Positions 45,971 to 55,369 of a DNA stretch of 64,000 nt are shown here, one piece after another. Within the stretch, counting starts at the first letter, position 1; every line of letters starts with the position of its first letter. The stretch covers positions 1-64,000 of the forward strand of contig CAZWAD010000003.1 in the NCBI GenBank assembly GCA_964631835.1, written 5' to 3'. Source of the DNA: Bog-950 sp964631835 (lineage in GTDB: Bacteria > Bacteroidota > Bacteroidia > Chitinophagales > LD1). The notes below the pieces were generated by a model. That model searched no databases and was not told where the DNA came from. It was given only the letters and a program-made list of their open reading frames with translations. The position numbers and the translations under genes are program-made.

Positions 45971-47053
45971 ATGATAAACGTAACCAAAAGTTACCTGCCT
46001 CCTTTTTCGGAGTACGAAAAATACCTTAAGCAAATTTGGGAGTCGCATCACCTGACCAACAATGGTCCGCTGGTTCAGGAACTTGAAAAAAAGCTAAAGG
46101 AATATCTCCGTGTAAAGCATTTGCTTTTTACAGGAAACGGAACTGTTGTTCTTCAAATGGCGCTGAAGGTTTTTGGCATCACTAAGGAAGTTATTACAAC
46201 TCCATTCTCTTATGTAGCCACGGTTAACGCTATTTTATGGGAAGGCTGTACACCGGTATTTGTTGACATCAATGAAAAAAACTTTTGTGTAGATGCTGAA
46301 AAAATTGAGACAAAAATTACCAAAGACACGCAAGCCATTTTAGTTACCCATGTTTATGGATACCCTTGCGATATTGAAAAGATTGAAACCCTTGCTAAAA
46401 AGCATAACCTGAAAGTAATTTATGACGGAGCACATGCATTTGGCTGTATGTACAGAGGAAAACCACTTTTAAGTTATGGCGATATAAGTACCTGTAGTTT
46501 TCATGCAACCAAGCCGTTTCATACAATAGAAGGTGGATGTATTGTCTCGAACCATGAAGACACCCACAGACAGCTTACCTTATTCCGGCAATTCGGGCAC
46601 AGCGGAGACGACTATTATTCCGAAGGAATTAATGCTAAAAACTCCGAGTTTCATGCTGCGATGGGGCTTTGTAATTTTCCGGGACTTCTAGGGCGAATTG
46701 CCAGGCGGAAAATCCTGTCGGAGTTATACGACTCTCAACTTAAAGATACCGCTGTAAGAAGGCAGCAACCCGATGAAAATTTACAATACGGATATTCTTA
46801 CTACCCAATCGTTTTTGCCACAGAAGAAATTTTATTGAGTGTAAAAAAAGCGCTTGAACAAGAACAAATATTTCCTAGAAGATACTTTTACCCCTCATTA
46901 AATCAACTCCCTTACCTGAAACCGGAGTTGAAATCTTCTTGTCCCGTTGCTGAGGAAATAAGCAGGACTGTTCTTTGCCTGCCTTTGTACATAGACCTTG
47001 AGGAAACAGACGTAACACGTATTTCCGGAATCATCCGTAGTGTTATTGGGTAA
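45971..47053 (+). CDS. DegT/DnrJ/EryC1/StrS sugar aminotransferase
   Basis: 360 aa PLP enzyme. SYVATVNAILWEG, the aspartate in VIYDGAHAFG and the Schiff-base lysine in SFHATKPFHTIEGG are in place; a C-terminal RRYFYPSLNQLPYL lies in the substrate-binding half. The family transfers an amino group to nucleotide-linked keto sugars. Sequence style is closest to dTDP-keto-sugar or VioA/FdtB-like enzymes. Its 3' end overlaps the convergent GT4 gene by 11 bp. Confidence 0.9.
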   Translation: MINVTKSYLPPFSEYEKYLKQIWESHHLTNNGPLVQELEKKLKEYLRVKHLLFTGNGTVVLQMALKVFGITKEVITTPFSYVATVNAILWEGCTPVFVDINEKNFCVDAEKIETKITKDTQAILVTHVYGYPCDIEKIETLAKKHNLKVIYDGAHAFGCMYRGKPLLSYGDISTCSFHATKPFHTIEGGCIVSNHEDTHRQLTLFRQFGHSGDDYYSEGINAKNSEFHAAMGLCNFPGLLGRIARRKILSELYDSQLKDTAVRRQQPDENLQYGYSYYPIVFATEEILLSVKKALEQEQIFPRRYFYPSLNQLPYLKPELKSSCPVAEEISRTVLCLPLYIDLEETDVTRISGIIRSVIG

Positions 47054-48278
47054 CTTGCCGGTAAACAAACAAATATTTTTCTATCCCTTTTTTCAGAGAG
47101 TAACACTTCTCTGCACCTGCTCTGATTTTTTCTTTGTTCCAAGCTGCTATTCCTGTTTGCTTAACAGCTTTCAGGTAATCTACCCCTGTAAATTCCTGAA
47201 TCAGAATCCCACCGGCTGAATCAGAAACAATAGTATCCACATCGCCAACTCCCGCATTGCAAATTTGCGGAATTCCCATGCCCATAATCTCGCCTTGCTT
47301 GGTTGGCGATGAACCAGCTTTTGAAAAAAACGGCTGGATAAAAAAGATGGAATAGTTTGAAACAGAAAGCAAGGCGGGAACTTCTTCTCGTTTTGCGGCA
47401 TAAATAATCAGCGAATCAGCTGGAATTTCTTTTGCAATTGCTTTTTCAATAATGTTTTCGGGCGAATCGTTTGTAATAAAAAAGAACCGGGCGGAAGGAA
47501 TTTCCCTTTTCAAGTATTTGAAAAAATCCAACATTTCATCAAGCATGTACCAAGTCCCCACACTACCAAGGTAACTGAGCACAAATTCGTTGCCGGTAAG
47601 CTGAAATTTATTTCGAACGGCTTTAATCATATCCTCGCTTACGCTTTCAGGAGAGAATAATTCCAGGTCAGAGCAGCAGGGGATTACTTGTATGGAAACC
47701 GGCTGGCCTGAAATATCTTTCCAAGTATGAATTATTTCTTTTGCTTTTTCAGTAAGCGTAATCACATAATCTGCTTTCTCCAAAAACTCTTTCTCTTTCC
47801 GCTTAAAGAAATTGTAGATGATTTTATATGCCGGATTACTAAGATTCCATATTTTTCCGTCCACGCGCTCATCGGCATAAAAAGCCCGCATATCGAAAAT
47901 GAATTTTACTCCGAATTTCCTCTTCATCTTCAAGCCAACAAGCGATGTCAGGTAGCTGCGGCAATGAACTATAGAAAACCTCCTCTCTTTATGAAACCGG
48001 TAAGCCTTTCTTTTCATTTGCCATATATCCCAAATTGTTGAAAGAACAGGGGGGCGTTTGGTATAGGGAAGCGGAATCCAATCTATTCCGCTATTTTTCA
48101 CGCGTTCAGAAATATTTTTTGAAAATTTTTCGAACCTATCGGGCTTTTCAAAACTAATTAAGGTGAACCGGTATCCTTCTTTCGATAATCCTTCGAGATA
48201 TGGAATAACCTGAGATTGACCAAGCTGGTCGGTCATGCCATCATAACTCAGATAAAGAACATTAGTTTCAATGGGCAT
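47043..48278 (-). CDS. Glycosyltransferase family 4-like protein
   Basis: 411 aa GT-B type: N-terminal VLYLSYDGMTDQLGQSQVIP with IVHCRSYLTSLVGLKMK, a middle LSYLGSVGTWYMLDEMLDFF, and a C-terminal donor half with KQGEIMGMGIPQICNAGVGD. The E-x7-E motif is only partly kept (KQGEIMGMGIPQICN). Its start overlaps the asnB stop by 11 bp, so both are coupled. Likely in surface glycan assembly. Confidence 0.85.
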   Translation of the reverse strand: MPIETNVLYLSYDGMTDQLGQSQVIPYLEGLSKEGYRFTLISFEKPDRFEKFSKNISERVKNSGIDWIPLPYTKRPPVLSTIWDIWQMKRKAYRFHKERRFSIVHCRSYLTSLVGLKMKRKFGVKFIFDMRAFYADERVDGKIWNLSNPAYKIIYNFFKRKEKEFLEKADYVITLTEKAKEIIHTWKDISGQPVSIQVIPCCSDLELFSPESVSEDMIKAVRNKFQLTGNEFVLSYLGSVGTWYMLDEMLDFFKYLKREIPSARFFFITNDSPENIIEKAIAKEIPADSLIIYAAKREEVPALLSVSNYSIFFIQPFFSKAGSSPTKQGEIMGMGIPQICNAGVGDVDTIVSDSAGGILIQEFTGVDYLKAVKQTGIAAWNKEKIRAGAEKCYSLKKGIEKYLFVYRQVTQ

Positions 48279-50118
48279 GCTCTTCCATCCATTTATGAAG
48301 CAGTATTAACACCCACAACCTGTGGTAATGATACCCTTCCCCGTTTTCGAACCGGTGGATAAGAGATTTTACCACCGCATAATTTACTACGCCACATTTT
48401 TCAGTGATTCCTTCGTTCAGATATTTTTCCATGAGATAGTGTAATTCATTCATCAGCCATTTTTCAAGCGGAATAGAAAATCCCCATTTGGGTCTGTTGA
48501 AAATCTTTGCAGGAACGTAATCGTAAAGAACTTGTTTCAGAAGATATTTTGTGGTTCCGTTTTTCTTACGCAAATCTTCAGCGAGATTTAAAGCAAACTC
48601 TACAATACGGTAATCGAGAAACGGAGTCCGCGTTTCGAGCGAATACTGCATGCTGGCTATATCTACCTTCACCAGCAGGTCATCTTTCAAATAATACTTA
48701 ATATCAAAGAGGGCCTGCTCTTCCGGTGCCGATAGTGGCCGGCTCACATGTAGTTCTTCTTCAAACAAAAGACCGTTCCTGTAATCATTCTTCAATAAAG
48801 CATTCAATTCATCTTCGCTGAAAAAATACTGCTCCTGTGAAAAAATATGACTCTTGATTCTCCTTTCATTTTTGTAATCAACCACACTTGCTCCGCGCTT
48901 ATACTTGTTGCCAAGCTGTGAAAGCGCAAGCGCCACGGGTTTCCGAAATAACTTTACCAAAGGATTATTCAACCGCTTAGCCCACTCGTAAGCACCATAC
49001 CCCAGAAACAGTTCATCGCCACCGTCACCACTCAAAGTCATAGTTACATGCTGGCGGGCAAGTTTAGAAACCAGCATAGTCGGAATAGATGAGGAATCGG
49101 CAAATGGTTCATCGTAGGCCGTCATCATCCGGTTAATGAGTTCAAGCGCGTCTTTTTCTGTAACAGTGAATTCATAGTGTTCGGTTTTCAAATGTTCTGA
49201 TACTTTGCGTGCATATTCCCCTTCGTTAAATTTCGATTCTTTAAAACTGATGGAGAAAGTTTTCACCGGTTTGTCCGAAATGCTTTGTGCAATGGCGGTG
49301 ACCATGCTTGAATCAATTCCTCCGCTGAGAAAAGTGCCGAAAGGCACATCACTTATCATACGGTAGCGGATGGAAGAAGTGAGCAATTCTTTCAGCTCTT
49401 CTTTAGCTGAATGAAAATCACTTTTTGCTTCCGGCCGAACCTTCTCTTCCGGTTTCCAGTAGCTTTTTATCTCAAGCTCACTGTTTTTTATTACAGCATA
49501 GCTGCCCGCTGGCAATTTTTGAATCTTATCATAAATGGTAAAAGGTTCTGGAATATAACCGGCATACAAATAGGTATATACAGAAGGCTTGTAAACTTTT
49601 ACGTTCCGCTTTACAAAACTGCATTGCATCAGCGCTTTCATTTCGGAGCCAAAAGCAAAATTTCCTTCGTGGCTGAAAACATAAAAGGGCTTAACTCCCA
49701 GCCGGTCGCGGAGGAGCGTGAGCGTTTTTCCCTGCTTGTCGTAAATGGCAATAGCAAACATGCCGTTGAAAAGCTCAACACATTCCGCTCCTTTCTGTTC
49801 AAATGCTTCAATAATTATTTCCGTATCGCTGCTGGTGCGGGTAGAGATGTTGAGCCGCTTCTTTATATCGCGGAAGTTGTAAACCTCGCCATTGAAAATA
49901 ACCACATACCTGCCGCTGTGCGAAAACATGGGCTGGTTGGCGGCTTCGCTCAAATCAATAATGCTGAGCCTGCGATGACCAAGCCCGCAGGTTTTTTCTT
50001 CGTTGGTAAAATATCCCGAAGCATCGGGGCCGCGGTGTTGCAACGCACCGGTCATGCCATGCAGGTCAGTTTCGCTGAATTGTTTGCTTAAAGAATAGTA
50101 CCCGGCTATGCCGCACAT
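48268..50118 (-). CDS. asnB: Asparagine synthase, glutamine-hydrolysing
   Basis: 616 aa. Cys2 after the initiator Met (MCGIAGYYS) is the glutaminase nucleophile; RGPDASGYF and NGEVYNF follow. The synthetase half has the PP-loop FLSGGIDSSMVTA and SGDGGDELFLGYGAY, with LKDDLLVKVDIASMQYSLETRTPFLD. Homologues in polysaccharide loci often amidate sugar acids rather than make asparagine; next to a GT4 and a WlbA-like gene that is a fair alternative here. Confidence 0.92.
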   Translation of the reverse strand: MCGIAGYYSLSKQFSETDLHGMTGALQHRGPDASGYFTNEEKTCGLGHRRLSIIDLSEAANQPMFSHSGRYVVIFNGEVYNFRDIKKRLNISTRTSSDTEIIIEAFEQKGAECVELFNGMFAIAIYDKQGKTLTLLRDRLGVKPFYVFSHEGNFAFGSEMKALMQCSFVKRNVKVYKPSVYTYLYAGYIPEPFTIYDKIQKLPAGSYAVIKNSELEIKSYWKPEEKVRPEAKSDFHSAKEELKELLTSSIRYRMISDVPFGTFLSGGIDSSMVTAIAQSISDKPVKTFSISFKESKFNEGEYARKVSEHLKTEHYEFTVTEKDALELINRMMTAYDEPFADSSSIPTMLVSKLARQHVTMTLSGDGGDELFLGYGAYEWAKRLNNPLVKLFRKPVALALSQLGNKYKRGASVVDYKNERRIKSHIFSQEQYFFSEDELNALLKNDYRNGLLFEEELHVSRPLSAPEEQALFDIKYYLKDDLLVKVDIASMQYSLETRTPFLDYRIVEFALNLAEDLRKKNGTTKYLLKQVLYDYVPAKIFNRPKWGFSIPLEKWLMNELHYLMEKYLNEGITEKCGVVNYAVVKSLIHRFENGEGYHYHRLWVLILLHKWMEEHAH

Positions 50119-50199
50119 GATGCGAAGTTAAAAGAGAAATGTCATGCAGAACTTGCCGCTGCGCTCTTCAACATGCTCAGAGTAACAGCGGCTATAAAT

Positions 50200-51168
50200 T
50201 TAATCTTTTGAAAACGGATGAGGGCTTTGGGCAATTTTTGCATACGGATGAAAATCGCCTTTTAAACCCACCGGTTGTGTATTTCGGATAGCATCGGCAA
50301 TGCGGATGCTGGCGAGCGCATCTTTAACTCCGAAACCTTTCCCTTTCAGAATTTCCTCGTAGCTGCGCGTATGCAAATCGGTAAAGCCATCGCTGAATTC
50401 AATCTCTTCGCCTTCTAAAGTCATGCTGCGGTACGTGCGCATGTTTTTCTTTTTGGCAGGTTCGGGAAGAGCATTCACATCTATGCTCAGGAACCAGCGT
50501 ACTCTTGCCCGGGCAAATTCAAGATAACCGGCAGCACGGTCGTGGGTGTGAACGTGAACGGTGTTCGCCTTCACCCCGCCAAAAAGCCATGTGAGCATAT
50601 CGAAGAAGTGGATACCGATGTTGGTGGCAATGCCTCCCGATTTCTGCATATCGCCTTTCCAGCTTGTGTAATACCAGCTGCCGCGCGAGGTAATGTAGGT
50701 TAAATCAAAATCGTAAATTTTGTTTTTGTCACCGGTGTCAATTTTTTCTTTCAGCTTAATAATGTTCGGGTGGAGGCGAAGCTGGAGGATGGTATTTATC
50801 TTTCTGCCGGTTTCTTTTTCCAGTTCAAGTAATGCTTCGGCATTCGAGGGCTTAAGCACCAGGGGTTTTTCGCAAATAACATCAGCCCCGGAACGAAGGG
50901 CAAACCGGATATGCGAGTCGTGGAGATAATTGGGCGAGCAAACCGATACGTAATTCAGTTTTGTACCTTTGCGTTTCAGCTTATCAATATGCCGGTCGAA
51001 GCGCTCGAACTCCACAAAAAATGCGGTGTCGGGAAAGTAGCTGTCAAGAACACCCACGCTGTCGAAGGGGTCGTATGCCGCCAGCAAATTATTACCGGTT
51101 TCTTTAATGGCTTTGAGGTGGCGCGGGGCAATATATCCGGCAGCGCCTATCAGCGCAAAGTTGTTCAT
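50200..51168 (-). CDS. Gfo/Idh/MocA oxidoreductase, WlbA/WbpB-like
   Basis: 322 aa from ATG at 51168 (MNNFALIGAAGYIAPRHLKA); an in-frame ATG at 51258 would add 30 unrelated residues. Rossmann fold with the NAD motif in the first 20 residues and the dehydrogenase signature ICEKPLVLKPSNAEAL; substrate-binding region YITSRGSWYYTSWKGD and GIATNIGIHFFDML. The pattern resembles UDP-GlcNAcA 3-dehydrogenases (WlbA/WbpB), whose product is aminated by a DegT enzyme to give diacetamido-uronic sugars; such an aminotransferase is encoded 3 kb away. Confidence 0.85.
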   Translation of the reverse strand: MNNFALIGAAGYIAPRHLKAIKETGNNLLAAYDPFDSVGVLDSYFPDTAFFVEFERFDRHIDKLKRKGTKLNYVSVCSPNYLHDSHIRFALRSGADVICEKPLVLKPSNAEALLELEKETGRKINTILQLRLHPNIIKLKEKIDTGDKNKIYDFDLTYITSRGSWYYTSWKGDMQKSGGIATNIGIHFFDMLTWLFGGVKANTVHVHTHDRAAGYLEFARARVRWFLSIDVNALPEPAKKKNMRTYRSMTLEGEEIEFSDGFTDLHTRSYEEILKGKGFGVKDALASIRIADAIRNTQPVGLKGDFHPYAKIAQSPHPFSKD

Positions 51169-51287
51169 GGTGCAAGTATATAGGATAATGCGGGAATTGA
51201 AGAATGAGAGAATGACAAAGCCGGCTATCTTCAACTCACCTGCTTTTGCCTGACGCAAAAGTATTGATGCTGTTTGCAGCCCTGTTC

Positions 51288-52295
51288 CTAATGTTCCTTT
51301 TTGAAAGTTATTTCAGCAATTTCCTTTTCTACCGGTGCAAGGCTGTTAAGGTACATCCAAATGGCGGTTATGTCTTCATCGCTCATGCGCGAAAGGGGCC
51401 CCCAGTCCATAGGCGAAAAAGAAACAAGCCTGCCTAAACGGAAACGGTTAATGAACTCCTGCGGTGTCCGGAACTTGGAAAGAGCGCTGGTGGGGTGAGG
51501 TGTAATATTAGGCGTGCGCAGCCATAAAGCAGTATCGGCATTCAGGAACCGGTGCAAATCGGGCCAGGGCTCAAACTCCATTCCACCGGCAAACTCCGGG
51601 GCTACGGCTTCGTAGGTCATCATATCGCGCTGGGTATGGCAGCCTACGCAATTGGTTACATACCTTGCCAGGTATTCGCCCCGCTCAATAGTGGGCGCCA
51701 TAGCCGGTGCGCTTTCGGGGGCATCGGGTTTTTCAATGGGGGTAAAGGTAGAAGTAAACGTTCGCACCGCTTTTCCTACAAAGGTCCACTCGTTTTCGGG
51801 CACTTCATTTTTAACCGGTTCCAGCGAGCGCAGGTACGATACAATAGCCACCATGTCGTCATCCGCCATTTTCCAGAAAGGCATCAACAGCGGCATGCTG
51901 GCGGTGCCATCGGGGCGTATGCCATGGCGCATCATGCGGAACACCTGCTCATCGGTATATCTTCCCAGCCCGGTTTCTTTATCGGAAGTAAGGTTGCGCG
52001 AGTTAATTCTGCCCAGCGGGCCCATCGGAAGACTAAGCCCTCCCTTCAGTGCCACCGGGTCTCCGGTGTCGGCCTTTACCAATTCACCGAAATCAGAAAT
52101 ATGGCACGACACACAGTGTGCCGGGCCCTCTACCAAATACTTACCCTTGGCTATTACAGCCGAGTCGGTGCTTACTTTCAGTGCGGGACCGGGCCAGTCG
52201 TATTTTTTATTCCACGAAAGCTGAACATAAAGATAAAGCCCCGCAACAAGCACAACGATTACTGCTGCTACGGCAAGAAGGATTTTTTTAATCAT
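51288..52295 (-). CDS. Membrane-anchored diheme cytochrome c
   Basis: 335 aa. An N-terminal membrane anchor (about 5-27) is followed by two cytochrome c domains, each with a CxxCH heme site (CVSCH near residue 60 and CVGCH near 217), and methionine-containing candidate axial ligands downstream. Periplasmic electron carrier of the type found with alcohol or sugar dehydrogenases; no dehydrogenase gene is adjacent. Stands alone, about 120 bp before the WlbA-like gene start. Confidence 0.88.
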   Translation of the reverse strand: MIKKILLAVAAVIVVLVAGLYLYVQLSWNKKYDWPGPALKVSTDSAVIAKGKYLVEGPAHCVSCHISDFGELVKADTGDPVALKGGLSLPMGPLGRINSRNLTSDKETGLGRYTDEQVFRMMRHGIRPDGTASMPLLMPFWKMADDDMVAIVSYLRSLEPVKNEVPENEWTFVGKAVRTFTSTFTPIEKPDAPESAPAMAPTIERGEYLARYVTNCVGCHTQRDMMTYEAVAPEFAGGMEFEPWPDLHRFLNADTALWLRTPNITPHPTSALSKFRTPQEFINRFRLGRLVSFSPMDWGPLSRMSDEDITAIWMYLNSLAPVEKEIAEITFKKEH

Positions 52296-52383
52296 GGTTG
52301 TTCTTTTTGTAGTGAAAAGATGGTATCGGAATTTATTCCGGGATAAATAGAAAACAAAAAAATATAATGTGCAAATAACTCTC

Positions 52384-52430
52384 TTACATCCTCACCAGCT
52401 TCCTCACCGCGCTGCCTTTTGAGGAACAGC
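52384..52430 (-). pseudogene. Remnant 3' end of a T9SS sorting domain
   Basis: The minus strand reads CSSKGSAVRKLVRM-stop, the same ending as the 778-aa gene. 35 bp (52385-52419) are identical to 52546-52580. Upstream the frame has no further sorting-domain sequence, so it is a left-over end of a duplicated or recombined gene. The IR element at 52434-52533 lies between the two copies. Confidence 0.65.
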
Positions 52431-52433
52431 TTC

Positions 52434-52533
52434 CCAACCCTCTAACTCCCTAAAGGGAGAACCGCTTCGCAAAAAAATACAAACTTGGCTGTTGAAAAGC
52501 GGTGCCTTACCCCTTTAGGGGCAGGGGTCTGCG
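52434..52533. repeat. Dispersed inverted-repeat element, copy 2
   Basis: Arms CTAACTCCCTAAAGGGAG (in 52434-52466) and CCCCTTTAGGGGCAGGGG (in 52501-52533) pair, with ACCGC and GCGGT extending the inner stem. Same family as the 1371-1447 copy, with a different centre. It sits between the remnant sorting-domain end and the real end of the 778-aa gene. Confidence 0.7.
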
Positions 52534-52544
52534 CGGATGTATTT

Positions 52545-54881
52545 CTACATCCTCACCAGCTTCCTCACCGCGCTGCCTTTGGATGAACTTACCCGCAGCA
52601 GGTAAACCCCCTTGGGAACATCGGGAGAAATGACAGATGACCGGTGACCGATGACCGATGTAAACACCACCCTGCCATTTACATCAAACACCTCGGCAGT
52701 ACCGCCAAGCAGGTTTACGCCAACTTGCAGTTGCCAGTTACCGGTGGAGGGGTTGGGAAAAACAGTCACCACATCACCTTCCGTAATATTTTCAATACCG
52801 GTAATAACCACGGGTGTTGACATTGCCGTGCAGCCATTAGTATCTGTAACCTGCACGGTGTAGCTGCCTACACCTGATGTAAACACAGTTTGATTAGTTG
52901 CAAAGAACATGGGAACTCCATCTAAAAACCACTGATAACTTTCTGCTTCTGATGATTCCAGCCAAGTTCCATGATTGGTTATTGTGACATTAGTTGGGGG
53001 ATACTCAACAATAACAAGTTGATTAGATACAGCCGTGCAATTATTCAAATCAGTTGTAGTGACGTTATATGTACCGCTATCAATAACAGTTATGCACCTT
53101 GTTGTTTGCCCTGTATTCCACACATAATTAAGGAAGCTAAAAGGCAGGCATAACTGCATACTATCACCCGCGCACAATTCCGTTTTAGGAGCATGAATAT
53201 TCGCTACTACTGGCGCTGAAGAATTAATGATTGTTGAAGTAGTACGCATGCAATTTCCATTTACTACAGTTAAAGTATAACTACCAGATGCGAGATTTGA
53301 AATAGACTGTGAAGTATCCCCGTTGCTCCATTGGTACTCAGCCCCAATTGTGTCTCCTACTAAAATCGCTGTTGCCGAGCCATTATCCTCCCCGCATCTT
53401 GTATTGGTTTTTATAATCGAAGCTCCCAATGGGTTTCCGTAGATAAACCTACTCGCTGTCCCTGAACAACCATGAGAATCGTTTACGGTAACTGTGTAAT
53501 TACCTTCTCCCAAATTGTTTAAACCTGCTGTCGTGTCACCGGTATTCCATAGATAAGTAAATGGTCCAAACCCTGTTTGCATGTGTACCAGTGCTGTTCC
53601 ATTATCATTTGCACAAGATGTTACATTGTTAGCGGAAATCCATAAAACTATAGTATCAACTGCATTGAGCGTTATTGAGTAAGAAGCTGTGGATCCGTAA
53701 TAATCCGTTATTGTAACCTGGTAAATACCTGGACACACATTGGACAAGATTTGATTTGAAGAAGATGAAGATGTCCAATGATATTGAAATGGCGGAAGCC
53801 CACTGGTTGCATGAACTACAATTCCACCTGAACAAGGAAGACCGCATCGGGGGTATGTATAGGTATTCGCTTGAATCGGTGGTAAATCAAAGAAGCAGGC
53901 ATTATGCTCTTGAATGACGTTACTATCTAAAATTGGAAGAGTGGGAACACAATCACCATAATATCCAAGTGTTCCAAACTGTGGATTTAATCCAAGAGTA
54001 TCTGTTGAATCCATGTCATATCCGCAAGACGAAGAAACTCCATTGCGAAACCAGTTGCATCCGGAATTAAAGGTTTGCCCCGTATAATAACCTAAAAGCA
54101 TACACGCATTACTAACGGAGTCGTCCCAGAAAATATTTCCTCTTAAGCAGCTTTTAGTGCTCTGCCATGAAATGATTCCTCCTCCCCCCGAATGGTTTTC
54201 AGAAAACCGGCAATCATACAAGTATAACTCTATACCTGCGCCAACAATAATATTTGAGCCAGTGCTATTGTTTACGAATGTACATCTAGATAAATATCCT
54301 ATTGCACAAATTATAGCGACACCACCTTTTGCCAAGTTTGGGGTATATGCGGTAGATTGATTATTACTAAAAGTACAATTCTTAGCGTCAACAGAATTAG
54401 CCGACACAACCCCACCATTCCCATTTGTAATACCAAAGGGTCTGTGAACACTATTGTTATAGAAAAAACAATAATTCAGATTCAAGTTATTGGCATAAAC
54501 TGCAATTCCCCCATCGTATGCCGGAGGTTCAAGATGGCAATTGAATATATTTAAGTAATTAAGAGTCAAATTTTCTCCCACAAAATAGAAGGCAGGTGTT
54601 CGGGGTGTAAGCGTATCTCCACTGATAGTAGGGTTTTGACACGGCAGACCGGTTATGACAATACTGTCATTGTCATTAATAAATATTGAACTTTTCAAAT
54701 GGATGGTATCGTAAACGGTAAGAAGCAGAAATATAGAATCATGTGTGCCATTTTGGGTTGCGCTGTCAATTGCTGCTCTCAATGAGTTTACACCTGAATC
54801 ATTGGCATTAGTTACATAATAATTATTGCTGAGGGCTGAAAGAGATAAAGAAATAAGAACAACTGCCGTAAAGCATTTCAT
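52545..54881 (-). CDS. T9SS-sorted surface protein with beta-helix and SprB-like repeats
   Basis: 778 aa. A signal peptide (about 1-18) is followed by a right-handed beta-helix-like region (YYVTNANDSGVNSLRAAIDS to about residue 330, with cysteine-rich turns), then four or five SprB/PKD-like repeats of about 75 aa (TYLWNTGDTTAGLNNLGEGN, YQWSNGDTSQSISNLASGSY), an Ig-like domain and the T9SS sorting domain (VTVFPNPSTGNWQL...GVYLLRVSSSKGSAVRKLVRM, from about 700). A phrase repeat (52628-52660) lies in frame inside that domain. Probably exported to the outer surface; adhesion or gliding is possible but not shown. Confidence 0.87.
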   Translation of the reverse strand: MKCFTAVVLISLSLSALSNNYYVTNANDSGVNSLRAAIDSATQNGTHDSIFLLLTVYDTIHLKSSIFINDNDSIVITGLPCQNPTISGDTLTPRTPAFYFVGENLTLNYLNIFNCHLEPPAYDGGIAVYANNLNLNYCFFYNNSVHRPFGITNGNGGVVSANSVDAKNCTFSNNQSTAYTPNLAKGGVAIICAIGYLSRCTFVNNSTGSNIIVGAGIELYLYDCRFSENHSGGGGIISWQSTKSCLRGNIFWDDSVSNACMLLGYYTGQTFNSGCNWFRNGVSSSCGYDMDSTDTLGLNPQFGTLGYYGDCVPTLPILDSNVIQEHNACFFDLPPIQANTYTYPRCGLPCSGGIVVHATSGLPPFQYHWTSSSSSNQILSNVCPGIYQVTITDYYGSTASYSITLNAVDTIVLWISANNVTSCANDNGTALVHMQTGFGPFTYLWNTGDTTAGLNNLGEGNYTVTVNDSHGCSGTASRFIYGNPLGASIIKTNTRCGEDNGSATAILVGDTIGAEYQWSNGDTSQSISNLASGSYTLTVVNGNCMRTTSTIINSSAPVVANIHAPKTELCAGDSMQLCLPFSFLNYVWNTGQTTRCITVIDSGTYNVTTTDLNNCTAVSNQLVIVEYPPTNVTITNHGTWLESSEAESYQWFLDGVPMFFATNQTVFTSGVGSYTVQVTDTNGCTAMSTPVVITGIENITEGDVVTVFPNPSTGNWQLQVGVNLLGGTAEVFDVNGRVVFTSVIGHRSSVISPDVPKGVYLLRVSSSKGSAVRKLVRM
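52628..52660. repeat. Phrase-type repeat inserted in frame in the sorting domain
   Basis: Iterated TGACCGATGACCG/TGACCGGTGACCG units encode SVIGHRSSVIS within the T9SS domain (about residues 741-751). Such GACCGATGACC phrases are otherwise intergenic. The domain remains open and keeps its final KLVRM-type end. Confidence 0.55.
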
Positions 54882-55019
54882 GGCTCTTCTTTTTCTTCCC
54901 TAAAAATAACCAACCTTTTCTGTTTCCAATAAATATTTCTACTTCCGTTACCGCCAGGTGTTTCTCCGCAAACTCGCCAGCTTGCGCGGTCGCCAACCCC
55001 GAATGCAAGCACTAAACAC

Positions 55020-55241
55020 CTAATCGAGCGGTATGCCTTCGAAAAATTGAGCGAGGGTAATGTTATTGCCCTTACAGATTTTGGCAATGGATTCTATTTC
55101 ATAACCCTGCTTACCGGCTTCGAGCTTATACATATACTGGTAACTCACATTGCAAGCCTCGGCATGGTCTTTTATATCTCTGCCGTTTCGCAGCGCTGTA
55201 ATCCGGGCGCCAATTTTTTTTCGCAGGCCGGGTTGTTTCAT
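55020..55241 (-). CDS. XRE-family HTH regulator
   Basis: 73 aa, a complete single-domain lambda-repressor-like HTH: IGARITALRNGRDIKDHAEACNVSYQYMYKLEAGKQGYEIESIAKIC, which contains all five helices. It faces away from the 41-bp array and the 331-aa gene, and an 18-bp palindrome (55287-55304) lies 46 bp upstream of its ATG, fitting autoregulation. Its target may include the divergent cassette; that is inference. Confidence 0.85.
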   Translation of the reverse strand: MKQPGLRKKIGARITALRNGRDIKDHAEACNVSYQYMYKLEAGKQGYEIESIAKICKGNNITLAQFFEGIPLD

Positions 55242-55286
55242 GGTATGGGTTTAACCCGCTAACGTAGTTCCGAAACTGCGAAAGAT

Positions 55287-55304
55287 ATTATCTTATAAGA
55301 TAAT
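55287..55304. promoter_or_regulatory. 18-bp perfect palindrome, candidate HTH operator
   Basis: ATTATCTTATAAGATAAT reads the same on both strands. On the minus strand TATCTTTC, a TAnnTTTG-like -7, directly follows it towards the HTH gene. No clear TTG at the usual distance. Confidence 0.6.
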
Positions 55305-55369
55305 GTTATTCCGTCAATTGTATTTACCGTTGCTACCGCGTTTTTTGAAATGATGGGAAAAGCATGGAG

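Noticed and set aside
49411..50091. 226-codon plus-strand frame inside asnB
   Set aside because: Antisense to a clear asparagine synthase; no family resemblance.
51552..52346. 264-codon plus-strand frame opposite the cytochrome c gene
   Set aside because: The minus strand has two CxxCH heme sites and a membrane anchor; the plus frame has no recognisable feature.
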